Source of the DNA: Phoenix dactylifera
Taxonomy: Eukaryota; Streptophyta; Magnoliopsida; Arecales; Arecaceae
DNA: 64,000 bases
Reading direction: 5' to 3'
Assembly: GCF_009389715.1 (NCBI RefSeq)
Contig: NW_024067666.1
Coordinates: forward strand, 3,203,001 to 3,267,000
In this document: in pieces, positions 12,568 through 24,979 of the stretch
Layout: each line of letters starts with the position of its first letter
Numbering within the stretch: the stretch's first letter is position 1
Notes under the pieces: generated by a model
What the model was told of the DNA's origin: nothing
Databases searched by the model: none
What the model saw: the letters and a program-made list of their open reading frames with translations, nothing else
Program-made: the position numbers and the translations under genes

Positions 12568-14280
12568 CTAACCATGGTCTACAATTCATGAAGCTCGATA
12601 TATCATCGACGTGTTGCTAAAACATGAGCTCCGTAGGACCTAAGCATCATTGTTGATTTTTATTCGTATTTGTGCTTGATTGATAGGTTGCCATCAACAC
12701 CAGCTCTTACGACAGCAACATCACTAAATAAAATAACAGAAGGCGACAAGATCTCTCCTTGCGACAAGGCGCGTGGTATGCGATCTCTTGCTTCTTCCTT
12801 CAAGCAAGGATGGAGAAAAAGCCTACTTACTTGGACACTTACCACAACACAGACTTGCGTACGGAGTCGCCATAATAAATAGCTCTAGCTTCCTATGAGT
12901 TTAATTCAGAGAACACCACCAAGACCAGCTCCAATAAGAAGGAATGCTGGAAAAAAAAAAAACTTAATTTTTTCGGTGGAAACAGGACTAGTCTTATGTC
13001 GAGTAACAGCCAGTCAACCCTCACCACATCCTACTTTTTTCCATCCCCACAAGCTTCCAAACCTCTCCACTCAATAGGAAAGCTACCTCCCTCTTGACAT
13101 GGTCCTCATATATAGATGTTCTCCCCACACCCTTTGTCCTAACTTCTATCTTTTTAAAGAAAAAAAAGTGCCCTCACAAACACGTACCCTCGTCCCCAGT
13201 AGAGCCCTCACGACCACCTTGGTGTTGGAATTCCATTGCACACATTACCATATGATATGGTCATGGCAATTAAGTTGCTAACATTGCAAAGACCTAACCA
13301 AGTTAAACAAGTGGTCATTTGACTTGGAAAGTGCAACCATGGAAGAAGGACAAGTTGAATTTTTCAGGCTTCCATTTCCAACCGAGGTTGCCCTCTACCT
13401 GAACTATGACTCGTTCTTCTATGACCTGAACTAGGTCTTAATTCTTTAAATTCCACATAGTAGCTAGCTTTTACTGATCCAGTCTCCTGAATATTAAGCT
13501 TCGAGTTAAACTATTACACCATTATTGCCACTAATGAACTCATTATCATAGTATTCTTACAGAGAGTAAATTAATCTGAGACCTATACACTGGAGGAATT
13601 TAGTGCAAGAGGTTCACAAAGTGGAGCTTGGAATGGCAGCCACACAGCGGGGGTGGGAGCGACGGGCTTTCGTGCGGCCCAAGTTAGGTTTCGAAAAGAT
13701 TCGTGCTGGGCCCCGCTCTCCCGCCACCGTCAGTCCCACCAAATCCCCCGATTAACAAAGTCGTTGATTAATTTAATCGCCGATCACTTGTACGACTCTG
13801 CCCAATTTAGGACCACCGACTCGTACGGTAGGGACACAGTAGCCGTTCGAACTCCTGTCTTTCGATCTCCACCGTTGATCTGAAATCTCCTCTTATGGAA
13901 TATCTTAATGGTTGTTTATTAATTTAGAGAACGGAACGGAACCGCCTCCCGTCTTTTCTTAACAGGACGCTAGCTACGGCATTTCTTGAGTGCGAAACGC
14001 GTGGACTTTACATCTTGTGCACGTCAATCAAGAACACCCCGAATCCTGAAGCCAGACGTGCGCATCCGATCTTAGCTGCTTCACGGTACAAGTGGACTTC
14101 ACGAGTCGCATCTCAGTGTGCCGTGTGCTTACAACTTAAAAATCTAAACTGCTCCAAGTTTTTGACTTAGTTAATTGAACTGTTAAAGCAATCGATTGTA
14201 GAATAATTAAACATAATTAATGGAATAGAGTAGAGATTGGACCATACCAAACCGAGCGGTTTTGACGACCGGTTTAAATT
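12568..14280. other. intergenic; GC-richer segment near 13640-14120
   Basis: No gene recognised. The segment 13640-14120 is noticeably richer in G+C and CpG than its surroundings. A TTGACT (W-box core) occurs at 14162-14167, about 1 kb upstream of the WRKY start codon; a single short motif is weak evidence of control. Confidence 0.35.
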
Positions 14281-14289
14281 TAGCAATAT

Positions 14290-14795
14290 TAAATAGAATT
14301 TTTTTTTTGCATAAATATCTTCCCAAAAATTTAAATTTATATAAATATTTTTTTTAAAATTTATATATATTTCTGTATCCTCATAAAACACTATTTTTTT
14401 TTTTACAAATGCCCTTAATATAATAGTTCTTCTAACACTATTAATAAAAACCATATATTATTTTAATTAAAAAAATAAAATTTTGAAATTATTTGTTTGT
14501 CCCACGTCTTATAATTTTTTTTACAGCTATCCATTAAGAATACTTCAGTTATTTTAATTTAAAAATTATTAATTTTTTAACGATGGCGCAGGTACATATG
14601 TAAAAATAAAAATAAAAAAAATAAAATAGCAAAATAGGTGTTTAATGAGGATATATATATATATATGTAAATATTAATTTTCAAACAAATTTTGATGTTT
14701 AGAAGGTATATGTGTAAAAAAAATTTATTAAATAATTGTTATCTTTTACGGGAATAAATGATTTTTGAAGTTTTTGTTTAAAAAAAATTCTGCGG
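14290..14795. mobile_element. possible AT-rich MITE upstream of WRKY
   Basis: A very AT-rich block is bordered by imperfect inverted ends, AGAATTTTTTTTTTGC near 14296-14311 and the complement of AAAAAAAATTCTGC near 14780-14793. No target duplication could be defined, and low-complexity DNA can produce such ends by chance. Confidence 0.25.
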
Positions 14796-15151
14796 AGGCT
14801 ATTGACGAGAGGACGGAGAGCCAAGCTTGGAAAGTTCCAAAAGCCCTCGACGCGTCTACTCCAAAACCCGAGAAAATGGAAAATAAAAAAAATAAAAGAC
14901 TAAATTAAAAAAGCGAGAGCTCAGAAGGAGCGTACTTAAGTAGCAGAAAGACTAGCAACTTGAAGAAGGGGGGAGAGAGAGAGAGACTGAGAGAGGAGAA
15001 ATCGAAACCCTTACCTCTTTCTCACTCCGCCGATCATCTCCACATCCGTCTCTCCTCGCAGGAAACCCGCCGGAATCCCGAGCTTCCTCGCCGGAGAATC
15101 AAGAATTCCGATCGGAGTCTCTTCCCTCTCATCCAAACATCCGACCCACCG

Positions 15152-18100
15152 ATGGACGACAAGAACCAGCCGCCGCCGGGATCCGACGCCCACAGCGGCG
15201 GCACCGGCTGGCGATACCCCGGCTACGTCGGTGGCGGGATCTCCTCCCTCGACGACCTCTGCGCCGGAGAGGAGGACGAGGCCAGCATCCTAAAGGCGTT
15301 CGGGTGGAGCATCCCGCTGGACTCCAACCCGATCGGGGAGGACGGCGGATTCCGAGGGTTCGGCCTGGACGATGCCCCGGGACCGTCGTCGGCGATGGCG
15401 GCGGCGCCCCTGGAGGACAGATCAGATCCCCCGGCGGCATCTCTCCTCGCGAGATCCGGCGACGCCGTGTCCTCCAGTTCCAGCGAGGAACCCCCGCCGG
15501 AGCCCGACGAGAAGCCGGCCGAGACAGCGTGAGTACCATTTATACAATATAAACTACTCTAGTGTCCTGCCGGTTCTCCTCTGAGTGGCAAATTCGTAAT
15601 AAGACGGGATGTCAGGGGGCGAGAATTTGGGATGGTGGAGAGCCGTAGGGCTTGCGCGAGAGAGATTGCCGCCGAGACGAGACCGCGCGATGGAATTCTT
15701 GGGGATTCCATCGCGCGGAGAAGGGCACTCTCGTAAATTGGAGGGAAGATCTTCGGCCATCGTATTCAGTGCAGCACGGCCGTCATTGCGGTGGGAATTC
15801 CGCGTGCGATCTTTCGAGGATTACGCGGTTTCTTTTTTTTTTTAATCCTCTTTCCTATCCCCATACATATATGTACAGTTACTTTTTATGATCATTTGTT
15901 TCGTAGTATAAATTATAATTTGTTTCATAGCATAAATTACAGACTGAAACAGAAAAACAAAGATCCCAACGTCTACCGACACTTGTGGGCTAAGTTTTGC
16001 ATGCATACATGGCAAATGGATTTTCTTGTAATCTCACGTCGATTTAGTTACCATTTAACTGTACATGTTTGAAGTTCTCTTCATAATTTTTATGGCGTAT
16101 AATTGTATGCAATCATCCGGTGTGTACCGTAGTTGGTCTCAGTTTTGATGTCTTCAAATTTCATTTATTACATACACTATGTTTGCGGTTAAGAATCCCT
16201 CTTCTCTCATCTGTTTTGTTGCATTTGTTCTTTGTAGTTTTCTCAGCGCCGTCTCCTGTTCATGGTCATTTGTCTTTAAGTAGTGAATATTCATTATTTC
16301 TCTAGCCTAGCTCTCACTATATTGTGTACCATCCATCTTCAGCGTTGTTGCTTGTTGATAAGTTCTCTTCGTGGCATTCTTCGTTTTCTTTATTAATGTA
16401 TTTATTTCATCAGACACAAAGATTCAGGTCACTTTGGTTTTTTGGGTTGACATTCAGGTCTCTTTTCAATTGCATATCCTAAAGGAATTATTTGTTTGGT
16501 CATCGTAATATGTGCATAACTTGTGCTTCATTTTTTCGATCCCGCGTGTTCATGATTTATATACATATCCCACAAGAAATTTCTGTAGTTCAATGTTCTC
16601 ATGCAGTGAATGCATATCCAGTATTCTCAGAAAACTCAATATTATGACCTTACTTGATATTGGAATTATATATAGCTGTACTCATTGACTTTGATTAAAC
16701 TGATCTGTATGTGTCATGTTCTTTAGTTTATATAACAATAATTCTTATTATTTTACAAATGCAAATTTCTTTTAGGGCACTTATGTGGAGATTCAATCTG
16801 AATTGTTCGTTCAATCTCCTGGACGAATTTTTCTTTAAACCTTCCTCTGAAACTTTAGTCATATGTTTATTGTTGACCATCTGATGTAATTTTAACGCTT
16901 ATAATTTTCTGTTTCTTCTCTCAGGGAATTATTTCTCTCCCGAGCTAAAATAACTATCAGTTTGTTTATAAGTTTCTGAGCAGAACTAGATACCGTTTCA
17001 TTCTATTGTCTCTATATTAATTGTATTAATTTTCATTGTAAGAGCTACTTTCTAAGGATTTGTCAGATAAAAATATCACTGGAAGATCTGATGTTGAAAG
17101 AACTACTTCAGATACAAGTTGAGGCCAATTCATATGCCTGCCTCATTTCTTGGTTTTATTATTATTTATTATTTTGGTATAGTTACAACATTTCTGCTCG
17201 ATTTTGGTGTTTTGTAATAACTTCCATCATTGTTACGAAAAGATTACTAATATATTCCATTTGTTAAAATTGCTCTGAGCCAACCTGTTTAAATATTTAG
17301 GGTGCATCTCACGGCTAATCCATTTAGATTTTGTTTAACATGTGAATTTTATATGTTCATGCATTCATACCACATTTTACTATTCTGGCTGCAGGAACAA
17401 AAGTACTAAGAAGGGGCAGAAGCGAAGCCGTCAACCCAGATTTGCATTTATGACTAAGAGCGAGATTGATCATCTGGAAGATGGCTACCGATGGAGAAAG
17501 TATGGGCAGAAAACGGTCAAAAACAGCCCATATCCAAGGTTACTATCTTTTAATAATTTTTTTATTTGTCATATTCATTGGATTCTCTGGACTGTTGAAA
17601 ATGCTTTTCCTTTCTAATTCTATTGTCTAAACTGGTCATGCGAATGAAAAAGCATGTTCCTACTTTATTATTTTAAATCACTAAATAGATTTTTTCTTTT
17701 CATCTTGTAAATATAAGTAATTTTTTATGCAAAATGTGAATGATTTCTGATATATATTTCTTCTATGAATTATTAGTGTATGGATACATGCCTCTTAAAA
17801 AAAATCCAGACCTTTTTATCTTAAATTAGCAGTTCTATCTTCTTGCAAAATGTTATGCCAAATTTCAGTTTTCGTTCCTTGTGGCCATGATTCTTTATCA
17901 AGTCTTCGCTCAGAGAGAGAATTTAATGAAGCAACTCATAAATATCACTCAAAAAAGTCGCGTGGTGGTATTCTGATTGCTCCCTTTGAATTGGTATGGT
18001 GAAGTGTGGAATTTAATGAAGCAAAGTGATTGGCGCTAGAGACCCAACTAACTTCTTTGAGTGTTTTTTCTAAGTCAACGTAGAATTGCTTTTATTTCAT

Positions 18101-18739
18101 TAGCTGAACTTTTCCATATCTCTACATTACTGCTGCTGCTGCTGCTATTACTTTTCGGACTTTTTGTAAACTAGCTTTGAACTTTTATCCTCCTTGGAGA
18201 GCTATTCTTCCATGAACATAAGAGATATCCTTTTGTACTATAGACTTCTCTAAACGTATAAAGAACAACAAGATACCTGATGTATGTACACTTAAGAAGT
18301 AAAACTATCAGTTTGTGAGAAATGCAAAAGAGAAGCAGTGCAACTCTAACTCTCTGGCTGCGTTCGTAGGAGCTACTACCGCTGCACTAACAGCAAATGC
18401 ATGGTGAAGAAACGAGTGGAGCGATCCCCCGAAGATCCCACCATTGTGATCACCACGTATGAAGGGCAGCACTGCCACCACACTGTATCTTTCCCTCGTG
18501 GCAGTGCGTACGTTCACAGTGCAGCTGCCTCTGCTGAACGGCTAGCATTAGCATCTCCACAGCTCTATCTACAAGCAATGCAATTCCATCAGAACCCTGC
18601 AGTGGGTGGAGGCCAGCAGTTGCCACAAACCCTCCATGGAGAGCATCAAACATCCCTGCCGGCAGGAACTTCCTCGCCGCTTCCCACCGATGAGGGACTG
18701 TTGGGTGACATGGTGCCGCCTGGGATGAGAAACAGATGA
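15152..18739 (+). CDS. WRKY57: WRKY57-like group IIc WRKY transcription factor
   Basis: A DNA-binding factor for W-box promoters; in Arabidopsis WRKY57 acts in drought, jasmonate and senescence responses. Exons are 15152-15528, 17395-17538 and 18370-18739, all GT-AG, giving 296 residues in one frame. The N-terminal exon is GC-rich and acidic, without a known fold. Basic residues (about 131-138) precede [11 protein letters not shown]. The domain has WRKYGQK at 159-165 and a zinc site C179-x4-C184-x23-H208-x1-H210. The second intron interrupts the codon for Arg174 in the PYPR segment, the conserved intron position of most WRKY domains. Residues after the domain are rich in Gln, His and Pro. The ATG at 15152 is preferred: the frame is open upstream to 14960, but those residues read as 5' UTR. 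The zinc spacing and flanks indicate group IIc; WRKY57 rather than a close paralogue is from memory of RFAFMTKS and TTYEGQHCH. Confidence 0.93.
15529..17394 (+). other. WRKY intron 1
   Basis: The donor GTGAGT at 15529 and acceptor GCTGCAG ending at 17394 bound an intron of 1866 bp. It contains a perfect hairpin at 15683-15718 (separate entry). No other gene was seen in it. Confidence 0.85.
15683..15718. repeat. perfect 14-bp inverted repeat in WRKY intron 1
   Basis: CCGCGCGATGGAAT (15683-15696) and ATTCCATCGCGCGG (15705-15718) are exact reverse complements separated by an 8-base loop. The arms are GC-rich, so the intron RNA could form a stable stem about 155 bases after the donor. Confidence 0.9.
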
Positions 18740-21700
18740 GGATAATAATTGGGTATAACAAGACTCTTATAACCTCTCTTAAGTTTTTGATTCCTTTTGA
18801 ACTAAGATATAGAGTAGTAGGGACGACCTTTGCAGTATCTTGCCGTCGGACTCACCATCATTGCAGCCAGTTGCTGTAGTTTGGCAATGCAGCAACGGCA
18901 TTCACACAAGAGTTAAAGTTAGATATGTGTAATATTTTGCTCAAATCATAAAAGAAGAAAGAGGATTTATGTGCATAAAAAAATTATTATCCATTATCTT
19001 AAATAATCAAATCAGAGAGTGACACATAACTGATACATTTCAATACATGCAGTTAAAAAAAAAGGGAAACCTGGGTGCATGACCCATGATTGGTAATTTC
19101 ATGGTGCTGGTGATGATGATAGTGAAGAGTACATGCATGTGGTGAGTGGAAATTATGAGACACTGTTCATGGTTCCAACTAGTTAAAGAGTGGCATATAT
19201 ATGCGCCTCTCATTTTGGTCGACAAACTACTATCTCCTTTACCTTCTGCTTCTCTTTGTTTTTGCCCTTTACGATCTAGAATACCTATGCAAATCTACTA
19301 ACTATATGTCATCTTTCTTATGCTTCTTCGTATCCACATTATTGTTTATTTTAGAAAGAACAACCAAAAGAAACTATTTATTTTATGAATGAAATGTCAT
19401 TACACCCACACATATACCACTGCATAAATGTCGTAGTAAGAGCACTATAATTTGACTGCTATCAGGTCTTTTGCTTATTATTTTTCGTGCAATCTTATGG
19501 CAGGTGTATTGACTTCTCTCCATCATAATATAAATCACACAGGTTCTTATAAAGAAATCTAAGCATAACAAGATCATCGATGTCCCGGGAGGTACATGCA
19601 TGGAGCTTCTTTGTTTTTCATGTTAATGTAGCACCGGCGTACCATCACACGGAGCCAGGATAGACAGAATGGCGATTCATATATAACGCTCGTATGAGCT
19701 ACAGCTTGTGTAGGCATTGATTTTAGCTTTAGACCTGTAATACTTGGCAGATTTTGATGCCACATTAATTATTCCTGCAGCGTTTGGCCTTTTTTTTTGG
19801 TCTTTTAGTGTCCTGATCATTTGTAATAGTAGTTAATTTATTCAAATCTCCTTCACCTGCTAGAACTCTATATTCATGTAGAAACTAAGCAGTTTCGTAA
19901 CCTCCTCATTGTATTCATGTGGAAGTATCAAAACCTTAACTTTTTTTTTTCTTTGTACACTCACTATTTTCTCTAATTTTAGGGTTATCATCATCTCGTG
20001 GGAAAGCAAGAAAAGAGGTCAGGGAACGTTGCTAGAAAGGTATAATGACGTTTGTACTCTCCCTGACCTGCTGAATTCGAGGGGAGAATGCTTTCTCTGT
20101 TTTCTGTCGGATGAATCGATGACTCTGAACGCTGCGTTGTAAGGGTTAGGTGCAACAAGGCTGTATGTGTGACACGTGGTGACCTCTCAGACAGAGGAGA
20201 TCTAAGGTCAAGGCTTTTGGATTTTGGGATTTTTCTCTTCCATTATTTTTTCTTTAATTCTTAACGTAAAAAGGAATCCAGCTAGCAGCTACTCGGTTGG
20301 TGTGGTCCAACCTAGATCCGGCATGGGACGTCACTCGGTCCCTGTGGCCCCAAAAAAGTGCCCAAGTATGGGACGTTCATACCAGTACATGGCTTCCTTA
20401 CTCTGCTTCCTTTTATCCTTTATTAATTTAATAGTAGCTATGACGTGTGTCTGACATAAATAATTTTTTATGGGTAGAAATTTTCTAATAAATCATTGAG
20501 GACTCCTTAGGTTTGTAAATTTGTTTTTTTACTAAAATATTCTTTTTTAAAAAATGGCTTCTATAAATATAATATCTGAAAAAGTATCTTGGTTGGTCAT
20601 TAAAATATGATTGGTTAAACTAATTATATAAAATATATTTTTTTATATTTTTAATAAAAAATTTTACTTATAAATTTTGATAATCTATAAGTATTTTTTT
20701 TAAAAAAAATCAATTCTCAACCAAAGTGGCTTTCTTATGTCTCTTATAATTTTATTCAATAAAATATAAAAATTTTATTTTCATAAAAATATTATTTTTT
20801 ATTTTTTAAAAAACTTCAACCCATTAATTTTTTATTATTTTTTTATTTTTTTTAACGGACCAAACTAGCCCTCAAGATGGAGTAAAGCCGAAGGAATGGA
20901 TATGGGAAGATGTAGTTTTCAAATTCAAGAAGATAGCATTAAATTTTATGAAAGCTACTCCCCTGGAAGTTGCTTTCAATCACATGTGCCACATCATTGC
21001 ACAAAAATAATTGTACATTAAAATATCTAGTGGATAGCATTCCTCTATGGTCCGAATTGCGAACATTATTATTCTTTCAGCAAATTATCCTTTCAAGTTT
21101 TCATGGGGCAAGCGACATATATATAGCGGACAAGAAAGGAGAAATGAGAGCTTACAGGAGAGCAAGATGAAGATAAATGAACAGATAAACTATGGTGGTC
21201 TTGCAAACAAAGGTTAAGAGTGTGTGTTGTGTGGTCTTGCACAAGATTAGGGCTAATATTGTGTACATTACCTGCAATACCCTCATAATAGAATGCAGTG
21301 TGTATTGTCCCAGCCTAGGAGTTGCAAACACTAGTTTGACCTTCATCCCTAGTTAATGAGAAGAGAAATAGAAGTTGAGAGTTTGCACCTGCAAGTTCCA
21401 AGCAGACCCAATCCTGCAGCCCTGTTGCAAGGTGACAAGTTCAAGTATTGGATACCCAATAAGAAAGGTGTGATTGAATAGGCACCATATCGTAGCGCAT
21501 GCAATCAACATTATCAGGTTCGAATGAACCCTGTAACAAGGAGGATGATGAAGCGAAGAGAAGAAACAAATCGATAACACATTAAATTTCAAGTTTAGAA
21601 GAAAGCAATTGTCATAATCCAGGATTTCAATGTGCCAGATACCGATTTTGCGTCACAGCTTTAGGGGTCCTATTAAATGGTTAAATGAGGATGAGCAAAT

Positions 21701-22899
21701 AAAACTATAGTAATCAGCATCCATAACCCTTTTCTCTTTAGTCAGGTTTGTGGCGTATCTTCTACACCATTTAATCGGAACTCTTTGATTTAACGGTCTC
21801 ACACGATAGTATGTAAAGAAATATAAGGATCGAGCAGTTGACGAGTTTAAAAGAAAAGCTATCCAATTGGCATTGTTACAGAAGGGTTCCATGAGAAGCA
21901 AAGTCTAGACTCATTAGCATTTCAAAAGGAGGTAATAATAATAATAATAAAACCACCTAAAACAGACACAGCGCAACAAGACAGAGATGTTGATACCAAA
22001 ACTATAAATTCAACTTTAAATTGAAATCTAATCAAGGCCGACATGTTGAGAAGGATATATTAGCTACCAGTTTCAACTATAAATTTATTCCAAATCCAAT
22101 CAGCGAACAGTGCACAGCAAAATTAAGACAGAGATGTTGATAATGCTAGCATAATTTTCATATCCTGCAAACCACACTAAAATTGTATGAGAACGACCAG
22201 ACCTGCCAACAACTCTTTTCACACAACTCACTGCCCAACCACATATATCACACCAGGTTGCTTCCACCACAAAAAAAAAAAAAAAGAAGAAGAAGTGTGC
22301 AGCAGATTTTGGTTAAGCAGTAAACAATTCTTTAATACTGGGGAATGATCTAACCTTAAACAGGCAAATAGTGAATTTGTGCATTTTGCTGTCTATTGTA
22401 GTCAGGAGACATGTAAATAAGCTGGAAAAAAATGCAAGAAGTAAGGCACCAAATAATGTACAATGATCTTAGATCTGAATTCCATATCTTAAAGCATATA
22501 TTACAGTGTGGAGCCTAATTTAGAACTACAATGATCCTAGACCTGAATTCCAGATCTTAAAGCATATGCTACAGTGTAGGGCCTAATTTAGAACTAAGTT
22601 TTTGAACATGCAAAATGAAAAAGCAGAATATGTGAGACAACATTCCTACACATACCATGTTTTCAATCGACTCCACTAGAAAAATCAAACAGGCAAAAAC
22701 TGTACAAGTATTGTTTTCCAAACTAAAAGCTGCCAGTACGAATACACAATTGCATGGTCGAAACTGAATCCAACTTGTCTGCCATATATGATAGCCAGAA
22801 TGTGATCACACAACCCCAAAGGCCTAGAGTAACAAATCATTTAAAGCACAAAAACACTCCACAAGAATTGAGTGTGTTCCTTTACCATCCAGACTGCAC
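18740..22899. other. intergenic, no gene seen
   Basis: Contains the WRKY 3' flank, a G-box-like CACGTG near 20174, a very AT-rich block at 20460-20870 that may be an old mobile element, and a TAA microsatellite near 21932-21950. The right end includes the 3' flank of the broken zinc-finger gene. Open frames here show no recognisable domain. Confidence 0.4.
22460..22595. repeat. 68-bp tandem duplication
   Basis: Two adjacent copies, 22460-22527 and 22528-22595, both start ACAATGATC and end TTTAGAACT and differ at a handful of positions. It lies about 300 bases past the end of the zinc-finger pseudogene. Confidence 0.85.
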
Positions 22900-24979
22900 C
22901 TAGCTAACAGTTGTCTCAAGCTGTTTCTTCACCATAGCAAGGTGTTTCTGCCCTGCAACATGTAAATCAAATACTTTCTCACTGTTGCAAACAACACTGC
23001 AAAGAGAGCAAGGTCTAATCGAATCTGCAGATGTCCCTTGTTCCAAAACCTCTCTTTTCTTTGTTTCCAAATCCTGCTTGGATGCTGGGACTGCCTTTTC
23101 TCTTTGTTTGCGCATCTGTAACTTGATGTTGTCAGTGGCTGGAGTTTTCTTCCCAGCAGACGTCACTGGAGCATTTCTGGGCTTTGGTGTGATTGACTCC
23201 TGCAGCTTCTGCAAGTTTCTTTTATGTTTCTTGCCCAGTTTGGGGCTGTTGAGGACTTCTTGGCTGTTACAATCAATCTTTCAAACCTCACAGTACACAG
23301 ATTGGACGACCTTGGGAGTCTTTTTTCAAGCCCTTCCTTACGCCAGTTTTAGATGCCAGCTGTGCTACTTTGTTGGTCCAGTTCTTGGGTTTCACAAGGT
23401 TGGAGACTGCTGGGGCCTGCCCATCAGAACTTCTTCCTAGGGCCTGCAAGAAGAAATTCATTAAAATCAACTCAAAAGGAACAATAGCTTATATAAGACA
23501 GAACAAAATGGATCACTTTGAAACATGGAAATGGCTACCATGGTACTACCACCGACACTGTAAACGACTAATGTAATACTAACGTTGAATGCGATATATA
23601 TGCATTTAAACATTATAAACTAAATAAAAATGTGATATGGATATAAAAAGTTCACACAGTAGTCATGTTTCTACATATACATACAATTATATGCATAGAG
23701 GCATACATCAAAAGAAAAGGTAACATCAAAGCTCAAGTTGCAGGAAGAAAAAGCATAGTTAATTGCTGATAATGATTATTTGATACATACAGACATACAC
23801 GCATACAAAGACATGAAAATATTTACACATGGGACCATGCACATGTCGAAAACAATTATATGAAAGAACAATCACATATGTATACAAGCGTCAATGCTGG
23901 AGATAATAGTAAACTCTTCCAACAGAGAGATAAATTTATTACTAGTGAGGAAGGCATCTATATTGACTCATGTTTTTTGCTTTTAATACTGTCACAAAAT
24001 ACCATTACCTGCTACTTAAGCCATGGACCTGGGTTTAGTTACCAAAACAACTCAACTGAAAGCCGATAAGGATTCTAGGGAAAACCCAGTTCATATGTAT
24101 TCTGAATACCATTCATAGATAATCTGTCTAAATATTATATTCTTACAAAAAGACTTCCATTGAGCTAATACAGATTTCTACACGAAGCAGATTCCCTATA
24201 TTTTACACCCTATGCCAATTAAACATAGAATTAACGAGTTCTGTATCATATCCACATATTCCTTTAACATGTTTAGCTTATCAAAAACAGCTGAACATAA
24301 GACAATTTGCAGTTTTGTTTCATCGATCTTAAGCCACATTTATACATAAATAATTGCATAACATATATCAGTTCATGAACATAGGCAGGTGGCGGCTGAT
24401 TCAGTACATAACAGAGATGAGGATGAATACACCAACAAATGCCCACATCGCCAGACATTTATATCAGCATAATATAAATATAAGATATAGAACCACAGCA
24501 GAAACTGCATTAAGTATACAATTGACATGGATAGCAAGTGCCAGAGATGAGAAGGTAAATCCTATAACATTCTATTCACTCATCAATTCAAATGAGTATA
24601 TTGAAACCCCCCTCAAGCCTCCTCAAAATTCAGGATGCATTCTTGAAGACACAAATACACAAAAGGCATGTAAAATAACAATCATGGTCAGGGTCAATGA
24701 TAAGCATCTGTTTTATCTTATGGCATGCTTTTCTCCTACAAGAAGTGAAGCAAAACCCTTTTACTATTGCAGACAACGTTGCACACCATGCAAACTACTG
24801 CAGAATCAGCAGCTACACCTCCCAGAATAAGCTTCTGCTTCTTTGTATCCAAGTTTTCAAAGGTTTTCTTGGTACTAACAGCCTTCCTCACCTGACAAGT
24901 TACAATCTGATGAATCATTTCCCACACATGTAACTTGAATGTAGCACATGGTGCAAATTTAATGGTCGTGAACGGCACA

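Noticed and set aside
14960-15151. Upstream in-frame ATG extending the WRKY protein by 64 residues
   Set aside because: The residues are basic, serine/arginine-rich and read as a GA/CT-rich 5' leader; the ATG at 15152 begins a sequence like that of relatives.
15129-15584. Several long open frames overlapping WRKY exon 1 on both strands
   Set aside because: They are by-products of the high GC content of the exon and show Arg/Pro-rich composition without domains.
23210-23300. A short intron removing the stop in the broken zinc finger (donor GTAAGG near 23350, acceptor AACAG near 23263)
   Set aside because: Splicing this out would delete the conserved KVVQS..CEV..KIDC residues still readable there, so loss by mutation is the simpler account.
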